This document shows, in pieces, positions 54,501 through 64,000 of a DNA stretch of 64,000 nt. Both the position numbers and the translations under genes were made by a program. Every line of letters begins with the position of its first letter. The first letter of the stretch is position 1. Source of the DNA: Anisodus tanguticus (taxonomy: Eukaryota > Streptophyta > Magnoliopsida > Solanales > Solanaceae). The stretch covers positions 18,210,615 to 18,274,614 of the forward strand of contig CM067546.1 of assembly GCA_034509755.1 (NCBI GenBank). Direction: 5' to 3'. The notes below the pieces were generated by a model. The model saw only the letters and a list, made by a program, of their open reading frames with translations. It did not search any database and was not told the origin of the DNA.

Positions 54501-55268
54501 CTTAGCTTTAAGTTGAGCTCTTTGTTCTAACTCTATCCATCTACAAAAATTTGCATCCCTAATTATTTCGATGGAAGGATGGGTTCTCATAGGTCAATAA
54601 TTTCTTTAAGAGGGAGAGGTGTTACTTTCAGAGGAAAGACTACTATCCTAGAGCTATTGTTCTATTGGTCAGGGACTATTGATACTTCGTACTGTTCTTT
54701 ACTCTAACTTGACCTTAGCGATTACTCTTTGTTTAACCTCGGTTATTCTTAGTTGTCGGTAATGGGTTGGTATCTTCTCTCCTAAGTAATATTGGCGACT
54801 GGATCACCAAACCAGGTCCGACTATAGCTTCTTGGCGTACGAGCTAATCCAACGGTAGTTTCAAGCTAGCCAACGTCTAATCCGGCAATTATTCGGATAC
54901 CTCAACTATGTGAAAGAGAATAACAACCCTATATTGTAGACTTATGAATACATGTTTTAAACAGAGAATAATAACTAGCTAGAGATGGAGATGAACAGTA
55001 ATAATGAATCAAACAGACATGACCTCTAGACAACACTGCTCTAAGATAGTAGTATGAATTTAGTTATTCATGTTTAACAACATGGCTTAGATACCATAGA
55101 AAGGATCGTAGATATAGTTGCGAAAATATTAATTAAAACAGTAGTATAAAACAGTAGATAATAAACTTACAATTTTATTTCAAACATGCCATTTGTACAA
55201 GAGAGAGAGAGAATTGCAAAGAGAGGGAATTTCAAGAAATTTAATGTGGGGATCAAATTTCGATCCGC
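54501..55268 (-). repeat. Inverted terminal/leader fragment of a V1-type virus
   Basis: Read on the minus strand from 55268 it reproduces V1 terminal sequence: ccccac(t/a)ttaaattt, ctctctctcttgtacaaatg, ttgaaataaaa, gtttattatct. It continues through a degenerate PBS-like TGGTATCTAAGCC (55083-55098 region) into ~500 bases of noncoding leader ending near 54501. V1 and this piece therefore form an inverted pair. No ORFs. Confidence 0.7.
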
Positions 55269-55277
55269 CCATAAAAA

Positions 55278-55289
55278 TGGTATCAGAGC
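55278..55289 (+). other. V2 primer-binding site
   Basis: TGGTATCAGAGC, exact for initiator methionine tRNA priming, the usual minus-strand start in plant pararetroviruses (established). Confidence 0.85.
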
Positions 55290-55345
55290 TTGATAAATGA
55301 ATAGAGCATACAATGAAGAAACGTTGAGAATTTAGCCAAACCAGA

Positions 55346-55636
55346 ATGTTAAATAAAAGAATTTTTTTATTTAAAGTACTAAAACACCTCTTAATACAGA
55401 GAAGAAACCAAAATGAAATACTGTTAAAATATTATAGTGATTTATTAGAATTAAGGAAAAAAGAATTAGCAATAAAAAGACTGGAAGATTATAATATGAT
55501 ATATGAAGTGACTGAATTAGCAGAAATAAGTACAAATTTTGATGATATTATAAGAATATACAGAGAATTAATAGATCTCAATACTGAAATAATTAGACAA
55601 AATCAGGTAATAGCAGATTTGAACGCAGACCTATGA
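55346..55636 (+). CDS. V2 leader ORF a, helical, 96 aa
   Basis: Open from ATG to TGA. Lys/Glu/Leu/Ile-rich with probable coiled-coil stretches ('LLELRKKELAIKRLEDYN', 'DIIRIYRELIDLNTEIIRQN'). It is the first ORF after the PBS, where some caulimovirids encode small proteins. No domain recognised; it may be a fragment. Confidence 0.5.
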   Translation: MLNKRIFLFKVLKHLLIQRRNQNEILLKYYSDLLELRKKELAIKRLEDYNMIYEVTELAEISTNFDDIIRIYRELIDLNTEIIRQNQVIADLNADL

Positions 55637-55652
55637 ATGACAATAGAACATT

Positions 55653-56030
55653 ATGGATGAAAACAAACTAATAGAACAACGAAATAAGTTAAGAGAACTT
55701 AGGATGATAGCCGAAAAACCGCTTACATATAATAGAGATATAAAGCCACATATAGTAAGTTGTAAAATAAGCATAGATCTTATAAAAGATAAAGATCAAT
55801 GTCTACAAGAATATTCCCAACAAGTAAGTGAACAAGAAAATACTATTACAATTTTAGGAAACATGATAGCCCTAAAAGAAGAAAGATTAAGACAAAAAGA
55901 GGAAGAAAATATGAAATTAAGAGAAGAAAAATTATGAGAAATAATCAGAAAAGATAACGAATTAAAAGACCTACAGGATGTTATAGAAGAACAGTATAAG
56001 TACATCAACATGTTAAAATATGGATAAAGG
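55653..56030 (+). pseudogene. V2 leader ORF b, helical, broken
   Basis: 55653-55937 (94 codons) begins 'MDENKLIEQRNKLRELRMI' and becomes a Glu/Lys coiled coil ('ALKEERLRQKEEENMKLREE'). A TGA at 55935-55937 interrupts it and the same frame continues 'EIIRKDNELKDLQDVIEEQY' to ~56026. One frame with a single stop, hence probably one original gene. Confidence 0.55.
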
Positions 56031-57304
56031 AAAAGAGAAAGTAGAAGAATCTAACGAAACCTACTACCAAATGAATACATATGAAGGAGGAATGACACAA
56101 ACATTAAGCTTTAAACCAGAAATATATTAGAAAATACAAGATAAAAAAGATGAACTATCTATTAAGAAAATATTTAAAACAAAATGGTTTGAAAAAAATA
56201 AAGAAATAATATATATAGCACAAAAGCATGAAAATATAATAGACACAATAGTGTAAATGGAAGAACAAAAATAAACTTGATAACATATGAAGTAATAAAA
56301 AGAGAGTTAGCAAAACTATATACTAAAGAAGCTAAAAAATATAGAGATATATACTTTGGAGGAGTAGAGTTTACCATAAAAACATATTTTTAGAAGAACA
56401 TAGATATACCTATACAAATATACATATTAGATGATAGAATATTAGGTAATCTACAAGATGCTTTAATATCAGTAATAAAAAGAAATTTAATATACCAAAA
56501 GCTAAGATTTACAGTACAACCAGATTTTAGTATATCATTAAAAGATGAACATAAAGACTTAGCCTTAATACTATATTACAAACTAGATGGAATAAATATG
56601 TCACCGAGAAGTAAAATTATAAGCATAGAAACAAAAATGATATATGCCCTAACCGGAAATCACCATGTGAAAAACTGCATGAAGTGAATATTTTAGTACC
56701 AAAAATGTACCAAGAAATATTAGAACAAATAGAACATAAAGAAAATTCCAAGATAACCATACCAGAAGAAATATTTATGTATTTTAGTACTAGAACCCTA
56801 ACACCATAAAAAAGATTAGTACCAAAGAAAGAAGGATCTAGACTGAGTATCACAAAAGAACCAATGATATCAAGACAAGATAGCTTAAGAATCATACAAC
56901 CCAGAATATTAGATCTAATAAACATACCCAGTAATAGATTAAAGATTAAAGTAATAATATTTAATGGTATGATAACAACAGATTGTGTAGCTAAGATAAA
57001 TACAAGAGCTATTAAAAGTTTTATACATTTAAGTAAAATTAACGAAAATGATTGTAATTTAATAGAACCACAAATTTATAATTATCCTGAAAATGAAAGA
57101 GAAATAATAATTACTAAAAGTATTAATTTAAAATTCAAAATACAAGACCTAGAATATAAAATAAATATAGGAGTAATAGAATATGATATTTATAATGAAT
57201 TATTATTAGGAAGCGAATTTTTAACTGTGATAGATTATAAAATTAACAATGAAGGAATTGAAGTAAAGGATCAAGGAAAAACTAGATTTATAAGTAAAAT
57301 ATGA
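56022..57304 (+). pseudogene. V2 movement protein with C-terminal protease-fold-like region
   Basis: Broken frame beginning 'MDKGKEKVEESNETYYQMNT'. 30K-superfamily movement-protein core: 'IQIYILDDRILGNLQDALIS' (~56420), 'LRFTVQPDFSISLKDEHKD' and 'LALILYYKLDGINMS'. Stops near 56127, 56255, 56391 and 56807, with frame changes near 56255 and 56655. The last 146 codons (56864-57304) are open and include 'VKVIIFNGMITTDCVAKINT'-type wording (as read: KVIIFNGMITTDCVAKINT) and 'IYNELLLGSEFLTVIDYKIN'. That pattern resembles a retropepsin fold without a catalytic Asp-Thr-Gly. Confidence 0.72.
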
Positions 57305-57970
57305 ATGTACAGAGGGAAGTAATAGAGAAAAGACAGAAATTAAAAATAATAAAAATAGCTTTATCAGAAGAAATATTTTCACAATTCAAATACATAAAAT
57401 ACAAGGCAAAAGAAATAAAACTAGAAGAAAAGATAAAACAGTTAGAACAACAATGTGAAAAATTTGACAAAAGATGGATAGATATGAGAAATGGATGGAA
57501 AAAGAGAATAAATAATCCTGACTAACCCTAATGAAAAAATTAATGTGTTATGGGAAGAAATAATAGTAAAAGAAAAAATGAAAAATACATTGATAATGAT
57601 GGATGAAATAAAACATAACCAAACACAAATGCGAAGTAATAAGAGAAGAATTAACAAAATTATGGAATGTATCTGAAGTACCAACATTTAAAATAATACT
57701 GGAAAAACTTAACATATTAGTAGAAGAAATAAATAAAGGTAAAGATAAACAAGTAGAAGGAGAAAATGAACCTAGTACAAGCAAAGAAAACACAATAATT
57801 AGCATTACAACTCAACAACCAGAAATTGTACCAATAGATGCTTGGAGAAGAAGTAAAGAGCCTATAATGGTAAATATTAGTAAAATAAAACAAAAATTGT
57901 CAAAGAAAGTAGAAAATATATTAGATAGTTTAGCAATTCCAAATAAAAAAGGACAATTTTAATGGAAAAC
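57301..57970 (+). pseudogene. V2 charged ORF, broken
   Basis: 57301-57525 (74 codons) overlaps the end of the movement protein by four bases and is Lys/Glu-rich ('YKAKEIKLEEKIKQLEQQCE', a coiled-coil pattern). Beyond it the frame breaks, with readable stretches to ~57960 such as 'ELTKLWNVSEVPTFKIILEK'. Function unknown. Confidence 0.45.
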
Positions 57971-58460
57971 CAAGAACCTGGTGTAGTTACGTTTTTAAAA
58001 AAACCATGGGAAAAATATAATAGAAAGAGAAAGATAGAAATATGAACCAATAAAAAAGAAAGAAAACACTACACCAGACAGTAATAACGATTCAAAAGGT
58101 GAAAACATTTACTTAAAAGACACAGAAAAACAACCAACGAATATTTAAACCTAAAACTAGATAAACAAGAACAAAAAATATGTGAATTGAAAACAGAAAA
58201 TACCAAATTAAGATCACACAATAATGAAGAATGGTATAATAAATATAAAAAATATAAACACAAATTTAAAGATACAAAGAAAAGACTAAAAGAAACCACA
58301 GTAGAGTTAAAACAAACAAAAGAAGAATTGAATGAAGTGAAAGAAGAATTAAGTGAGGTAAAACGAGAATTAAATGAAGAAATACAAATCCTTAGAGAAG
58401 ATATAAAAAGGGTTAAAAGGAAAAAAGAAAGTAAGAAAAATTATTAAAACAAGCGATGAA
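57962..58460 (+). pseudogene. V2 coiled-coil protein relic
   Basis: A short broken start at 57962 ('MENQEPGVVTFLKKPWEKYN') is followed by a strongly helical open piece 58187-58447 with 'KETTVELKQTKEELNEVKEE' and 'ELSEVKRELNEEIQILREDI', clear heptads. It could be the N-terminal coiled coil of the coat polyprotein. Confidence 0.5.
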
Positions 58461-59860
58461 AGTACAACTAGTAATGAAAAATCTGAGAATGATACAGATA
58501 AAGATAACAACATTAAATTAGCTAATCAAGAGATACAAGTAGTAGAATTCATAGAAGAAGAAGAAAACTCGGAAATAGTAAAAGAAAACAACCAGATAAT
58601 AGAAGCCTTACAAAAGATGAAAAGCGTAAATGCAATCATAGAAGATGAACCTGAAAGTGATATAGAAGATGAATTTAATTGGCCTATAGAAACAGAAATA
58701 GAAACAGATGATATAATAAATGAAAATGCAAATGATTATCCTGAAGAAGAATTAGTAGACCCTAATCTAGAAATAATAACAAGAAAACGAACTAGATTAC
58801 CAACTCATATACCAGTAGGACAACAAACTGAATTTAAAGGATTTGTAGGATCAATGTCACAAGGTGTAAATTACAATGGATGTTTTTTAGACTTAGATAA
58901 TGTTTATGATGAACAATAAATAGGAAGAAGAATAAATGATTGGAACCTTGGAATATATATAGCATTAATGAACTCTACACAAACAGAAAACCTAGAATAT
59001 ATGTATGACTTGATATCTAAAACATTAATTGGAAAGGTAGCTTATTGGATAGAATCTATAGCATATCAATTAAGAGGAGAAGTAGTTAGCCATGCAGGAG
59101 ATTGGAAATCTATGTTAATAATATTTGATATTATACTAAAAAGAGAATTTTTAGGAGAAAAATGGTTAGTAGCACGAGAAAACGTACTTGCAGAAAGAAA
59201 AACTGAGATAATAATGAATCTAAATAACATGAAATGTTGTAAAATTAATAAATTATCAGAATATACAATAAGTTTTAGTAAGTTCTTTTATGAAGCAAGA
59301 TTTTTACCACAAGAAGGTTTAATATATCAACAACTCTATTATGACCACTTACCAATACATTATAATACCGAGATATCAAAAGAATATACCCAACTAGAAC
59401 CAAAAGAAAATACATTAGGAGAGAGAATAAGAGTACTAAGAGCATACCTAATACGAAAATGTGAAGAATATAAAATGCAACAAAAGATTAAAAAAGATAA
59501 GAAAATAGAATTAAGAGAAATATGTGGATTTACAGATAGAAGACTAGTATTTGGATGTGATGATAATAGAAGAGAAAGGAAATATAAGAAAAGTCATAAA
59601 AATAAGAGATATCAACACAAGGGATATAAAAGATATAATAATTACAATAGATAAAATAAAAAACCTTATTACAAACCTTATAGGAAAAAAAGATTTAAAA
59701 ATATAGAAATACCCCAGAAACCAGGAAAAAATTTAAATATAAGAGAAAATTTAGGAAAAGAAAATATATAAAACCATTAGAAGAGGAAAAACTCAACGAA
59801 TGTAAATACTGGAATTGCAATGAAAAATGACATTATGCTAATAAATGTCAAAGCTAAAGA
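58461..59860 (+). pseudogene. V2 coat protein and decayed zinc knuckle
   Basis: An acidic N-terminal part (58617-58919: 'IEDEPESDIEDEFNWPIETE') ends at TAA 58917-58919. The capsid core (58968-59654, 228 codons) has 'GKVAYWIESIAYQLRGEVVS', 'SEYTISFSKFFYEARFLPQE' and a very basic C-terminus ('RERKYKKSHKNKRYQHKGYK'). After a stop at 59652, the zinc knuckle (59800-59853) reads YWNCNEK-stop-HYANKC: one cysteine is tyrosine and the glycine is a stop. Confidence 0.75.
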
Positions 59861-60336
59861 AAAAAAGTGTAAAATATATAAATACAACGCAATTTATAAT
59901 GAGTCTACAACAAATAAAAGAAGATAATGTAAATGGTATGAATATGAAGACTTTTGTGTCAATCAAACAGATGAAGAAAGTGAATCAGAATTAGAAAATA
60001 TTAACTTTATTAACCAAAACTCAGAAAACGAAAGTAGTTCTGACTAAATGGAATTACAAGAAGAAAAAAAGAAAATTATTAGAGGAAAGAAATTATTGGA
60101 TACAATATGAAAGGCATGTTCGCCATAAGCTTATTACAACTGCGACTACTAGTGAAATAAGAAATAATTACTATAATGATAGATACAAAAATGTTACTAA
60201 AAACCTTAGCAGAATAAGAGAAAGATTGAGTGAAATAAGATGAAAAAAACTACTAGAGGAAGTAAGAGAAATAGAACAAGATGGGGAGCTTCAACAAAGA
60301 TTAGGAAAGATAGATTTGGAACAAAATGATAATTAG

Positions 60337-60819
60337 ATGGTAGAAATCTATAAAGAAGCTCATATAGAATACAAGCCTAATAAAATGATAAAACAAAAGA
60401 TTTTTATTGACAATGGAGCAGACCTATGTCTAGCAAAGAAAGATGTATTAGAATCACACAGATGGAAGAGATCTAAAACACATAGAACAAGAGTATCATG
60501 CTTTAACAAACAAACAAAAGAATTGGATATAATAGCAGAAAATATGAGAATAATATTACGAAAGACAATATTTAGACTACCAGTAATATATCAACTGAAT
60601 GATATGAAACAACAAATATTGTTACGAAACAATTTCCTAGACTACTTTAAAACACAAGTGATAAATAATAATACTTTTAGCTTACAAACGCCTTGTGATA
60701 AATGGATAATACTAAAAAGTGTACTGCCAATACACACACTAAGAATATGTAACATAAGATCAAATAGGAATAGTAACCTACATCTATTAAGAGAAAAATA
60801 TCTCAATATATTAAAATAA
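60337..60819 (+). pseudogene. V2 aspartic protease region
   Basis: A 160-codon open piece. The likely active-site loop is 'KIFIDNGADLCLAKKDVL' (~60397): Asp-Asn-Gly in place of Asp-Thr/Ser-Gly. The second loop region 'QQILLRNNFLDYFKTQV' resembles the partner ILGxxFL. It sits just upstream of RT as expected. Confidence 0.65.
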
Positions 60820-61235
60820 ATTTTGGAGAACACCCAATGCAACTATAGGAGAAAGAAAAAATATATGCTGAAATCAAGTTAATAAATCTCAATGATATAG
60901 TTAGATCTAAACCTATTAGGTATAGCCCAACATATCAAAAAGAGTTCAAAACCCAACTAAAAGAATTATTAGAATTAAAATTGATACAAGAGAGTAAAAG
61001 TCCACATAGTAGCCCAACTTTTTTAGTTAGAAAACATAGTGAACAAAAAAGAGGAAATGCTAAAATGGTGATTGATTATAGAGAACTAAACAAAAAGACA
61101 ATATTTGATGAATACTTTTTAACATACAAAAGAAACCTTATCAATAGATTAGGAAATAAAAAACGGTTCAGTAAATTTGATTGTAAAGGTGGATTTTGGC
61201 AAATAAAACTAAAAAATGAACCAAAATCCAACAAC
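60820..61235 (+). pseudogene. V2 reverse transcriptase N-terminal fragment
   Basis: Readable: 'ELLELKLIQESKSPHSSPTF', 'LVRKHSEQKRGNAKMVIDYR', 'ELNKKTIFDEYFL' and 'FSKFDCKGGFWQIKLKNE' (~61190). The chain stops here: the YxDD catalytic region, thumb and RNase H are absent and unrelated frame follows, so a deletion lies at about 61220-61243. Confidence 0.82.
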
Positions 61236-61242
61236 AGTATCA

Positions 61243-62027
61243 ATGAGTGACAAATTGAAGTTTGCACCTGAATATATTACAACTTACGAACAAATATATA
61301 AATTTTATGACTATAAATCTAACCCTCATATTTTACGAAGTGCAAAACTTAGAAAATACCCAAGATTTTTATGTAATGAAAAATCTAACCCTAATATCGT
61401 TGCAAAACTATTTACTTATGGGTTTATAGATAAAATACTAGTAGATGAAATATTTTACAATATTGCTAAATTCTTACTGTTATAGTACAATCTGCTCAAG
61501 CAATAATGGAATCATTTGAAAAAGGTATCTATGGTATACAACTATTTGATTCCTCAACAGATCTAACGGGAAAACCTATTATAATATGCCAATTATTCAA
61601 AACTGGAAGAAATAACAACATTAGTGGAGATGATGAAGATCTCAAGATGAAAATACCATGTACCTTGGAAATATTTCAAGAATGGCTGAGTGTCAAAAGA
61701 GCTATTGGACTATTATAATTAAAATAAAAAATTGAAGATATGTTAAGAGCATGTAAAGCTAGCATTATTGGAAATTCCAAAAGTGGAGAAACTGAAAAAA
61801 TTATTATCCTATACTACAACAACGACGTATTATCTCAAGATACCATGCAACTTACAAATATGCATGACCGGATCATAAACCTGAAACACAATCACTCCAG
61901 TGCAACTGTGGAACAATACAAGCTTCTGATAGGCCAGAGGAAAAGGCCTATTATCAGTACAAAAAATGATACCAATACTACTCATACTACTATGAAAAAA
62001 GAAGGATCCTCTAATCCTTTCGCATGA
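61243..62027 (+). pseudogene. V2 3' ORF(s) after the deletion
   Basis: Three open pieces (61243-61485, 61506-61718, 61740-62027). Readable: 'KFAPEYITTYEQIYKFYDYK', 'MESFEKGIYGIQLFDSSTDL', 'CTLEIFQEWLSVKRAIGLL', then a charged C-terminus ending 'KKEGSSNPFA'. Probably one downstream viral ORF broken by stops at 61483-61485 and 61716-61718. Function not recognised. Confidence 0.5.
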
Positions 62028-62106
62028 AACGACCAAATGTAGTCTAACTACAGCAAACCCATATATTATCATATATTACCATCATACTACTAAAAGAGAT
62101 ACCGTT

Positions 62107-64000
62107 TGTCGCGCCCATTTTTAACCCGCGGGCTTCGCGACGCGACGACTTCGATTCCCTCTGGATTGATTAAAAAATGCTTGCTTTGAGGAGTTGTCGC
62201 CTAATTATTCTAAGGTGAATTAGGGCACCTAAATGCTAACAAAAAGCTGCAAAATAATTCTAATTTTGTGGTCTGCGAAACTAATGAGATTCTAGGTAAG
62301 GGTTCTTTATTATTCTAAAGGGAAAGGGTTAGGCATCCTTTAAGATCCGCTAACTTGCGGTTATCCGATCAAACTCAGGTTAATTATTATAGTAAGAAAA
62401 AGGCATATTTTTACAAGTATAAAAATAATGTTGCAAGTAGTTAATAGAATGATGCATTTTGTACAAGTATGCATTTATATGGCATTAAAATACACGTAAC
62501 GTTGAAAAAAAATGCATTTGTATCAAAATTGATAAAAATATATGCAAGGTAATTTTTTATGGGCGACGGGCCAAAAAATAGATAAAATAGCGATTTTTGA
62601 TTTTAAAATTAACCGAGCCTAAAAATAAATGAACTAGCGATGGATTTCCAGTTTTAGACTACCCTATTAATTAATTCTAAGTCTACCTATTCTAAGCATT
62701 TCAATAATTTAACAAGTACTATAAATAATATTACTATACAGAATAAAATAAAACTAAATTAAAGAAAGTAAAAACAACAACAAAATAAGTAATCTTCGAG
62801 AAGTATGTTTTCTTCTTTAACTGTGTTCCTTGTAAGCTGCCAAGAACAAACGGTTAGAAAACAGTTGAATATAAATAAACTTCGGACTCGTATCCAAAAC
62901 AGTAAATGTTTTGATTACAGAGGGCTCAGTCTTAAATTTTGAAAAGATCATTCCAATCACGCCGTGGCTGCGAACATATGACTCGTCGGTCGTTTTAGTT
63001 GCCTTGCCTACCGAACATGTTGGTCTCTCGGGTGAAAAAAAGATTTAAGTTTCATCCTTCCCAGAAGTTTTATTGCCGTCTCTCCAACTGTGGAGGCCAA
63101 AAAAATCGATGAATATTTTTTCATCGGCCAGAGTGCAGTATTTATTCAAATCAGTAAATTATACCAAAACAGCAAACTGAAACGGAAGAGCATTTTCCGA
63201 AGGGGCACGGCCTCAAATTATATTTCATTGGACTAAATGCAGCATCCGTTAAAATAAGTAAAACATTAAAGAAAACTGAAACCGAGAACCAATTTTAGAA
63301 GGGACATGGCCTCAAATTTAATTTCATTGGCCTAAATGCAGTATTTGTCCAAATTAGTAAAATAGCAAGATAGCTGTGTAACGGATGTTCAAATGCCAAA
63401 ATAAACCAACAATCTGCAATTAAAACGTCCGACCCGAATTCTAAATTTTTCGAACCGGAACAGGACTTGAAATGCTCATGAAAACCCGACCCGAATTCAG
63501 CAAAAACAGAAGAGGAAATTAGGTATTTCAACCCAGTTCGGAAAAAAACAGACCCGGATAGATGACCCAAATTTCGGGTCGACCCGACCTAAGAAATGCA
63601 ACTCGGAACAGTGGTGACCCGGAATCAATCAAATTCTTTTTTGGATTTTCAAATAACCAACAACAAGATGTAAAACACAAAATCTGGAAATTTACCCAAA
63701 CCGGGTCGACCTGACCCGACCCGAATCGATTTCTTTCCAAATTTCAAATAACCAACAACAAGATATAAAACATATAATCTAGAAAATTTACCGAAACCTG
63801 GTCGACCCGACCCGAATCAGAGGTTCCGACCCAAATCGATTTCCTTCCAAATTTCAGATAACCAACAACAAGATATAAAACATAAAATCTGGAAATTTAC
63901 CGAAACTAGGTCGACCCGACCGAATCAGAGGTTCCGACCCGAAGCGATTTCTTTCCAAATTTCAGATAACCAACAACAAGATATAAAACATATAAATTTG
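62107..64000 (+). repeat. LTR of a gypsy-type (Tat/Ogre-like) element, runs off the window
   Basis: Starts TGTCGCGCCC at 62107 and continues with gagttgtcgcctaatta, ggtctgcgaaac and taggtaagggttc, phrases I associate with long Solanaceae gypsy LTRs. No ORF has domain support. It contains the tandem repeats at 63640-64000. Which LTR (5' or 3') cannot be told. Confidence 0.55.
63640..64000 (+). repeat. ~109-bp tandem repeats
   Basis: The phrase aa(a/g)ataaccaacaacaagat recurs at about 63651, 63746, 63856 and 63964 (spacings 95, 110, 108), with gacccgacccgaatc and tttctttccaaatttca between. Units are interspersed with CCCGAC words. Confidence 0.85.

Larger units (their letters stand above)
55278..62040 (+). 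mobile_element. Endogenous pararetrovirus V2 (Caulimoviridae), AT-rich, deleted
   Basis: Plus strand: PBS, small leader ORFs, movement protein, coiled-coil ORFs, coat protein with decayed zinc knuckle, protease, RT N-terminus, a deletion, then 3' ORFs. It is much richer in A than its surroundings and shares little recognisable sequence with V1. Multiple ORFs before the polyprotein and the Solanaceae setting suggest a Solendovirus-like virus (tentative). Stops occur in most domains and the polymerase is lost, so it cannot be functional. Confidence 0.85.

Overview
The window is plant nuclear DNA, almost certainly from a member of the Solanaceae (inference from a TS-type SINE, Stowaway MITEs, the LTR families and Caulimoviridae remnants). 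It is mostly nested and broken transposable elements around one intact host gene. No prokaryotic feature, CRISPR array, rRNA or functional tRNA gene was seen.

Layout. 1-7403: a minus-strand Ty3/gypsy element with a ruined pol, its long putative 5' LTR, and a second gypsy LTR fragment. 7831-9460 and 14707-35133: two copies of one ~1.6 kb host segment. Copy A is nearly clean and carries a 116-codon ORF of unknown function. Copy B has been expanded to 20 kb by insertions: a Stowaway MITE, a hAT MITE, a Ty1/copia remnant, a hAT transposon holding a chromodomain gypsy element, a short TRIM-like LTR element, and a MITE holding another copia element. Between the copies lies a complete copia element (9606-14680, 5-bp target duplication GTGGC). 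Because copy A is an empty-site reference, several insertion boundaries in copy B can be fixed precisely.

35490-45249 (minus): a complete 12-exon gene for a 450-residue major-facilitator protein of the MFSD12-like family. Intron 2 holds a very young 5.2 kb copia element in the same orientation (two differences between its LTRs by eye), and intron 11 holds a SINE. A second Stowaway MITE and a gypsy LTR fragment follow.

47530-62040: two unrelated endogenous pararetroviruses in tandem. V1 (47530-54500) has movement protein, coat/zinc knuckle, coiled coil, protease-RT-RNase H and a downstream ORF (Florendovirus/Petuvirus-like layout). V2 (55278-62040) is very AT-rich, has a primer-binding site, and lacks most of RT and RNase H (Solendovirus-like, tentative). 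An inverted copy of the V1 terminal region sits between them. All viral frames are interrupted and none is expected to be functional. 62107-64000 is the start of another gypsy-type LTR with ~109-bp tandem repeats, running off the window.

Coding calls come from reading the frames and motifs by eye. LTR identities are hand counts. Clade and genus names are inference unless stated. I did not find a convincing undescribed functional system; the most interesting structures are the paired pararetroviruses, the trans-mobilised-looking copia family and the duplication that works as a natural insertion record.
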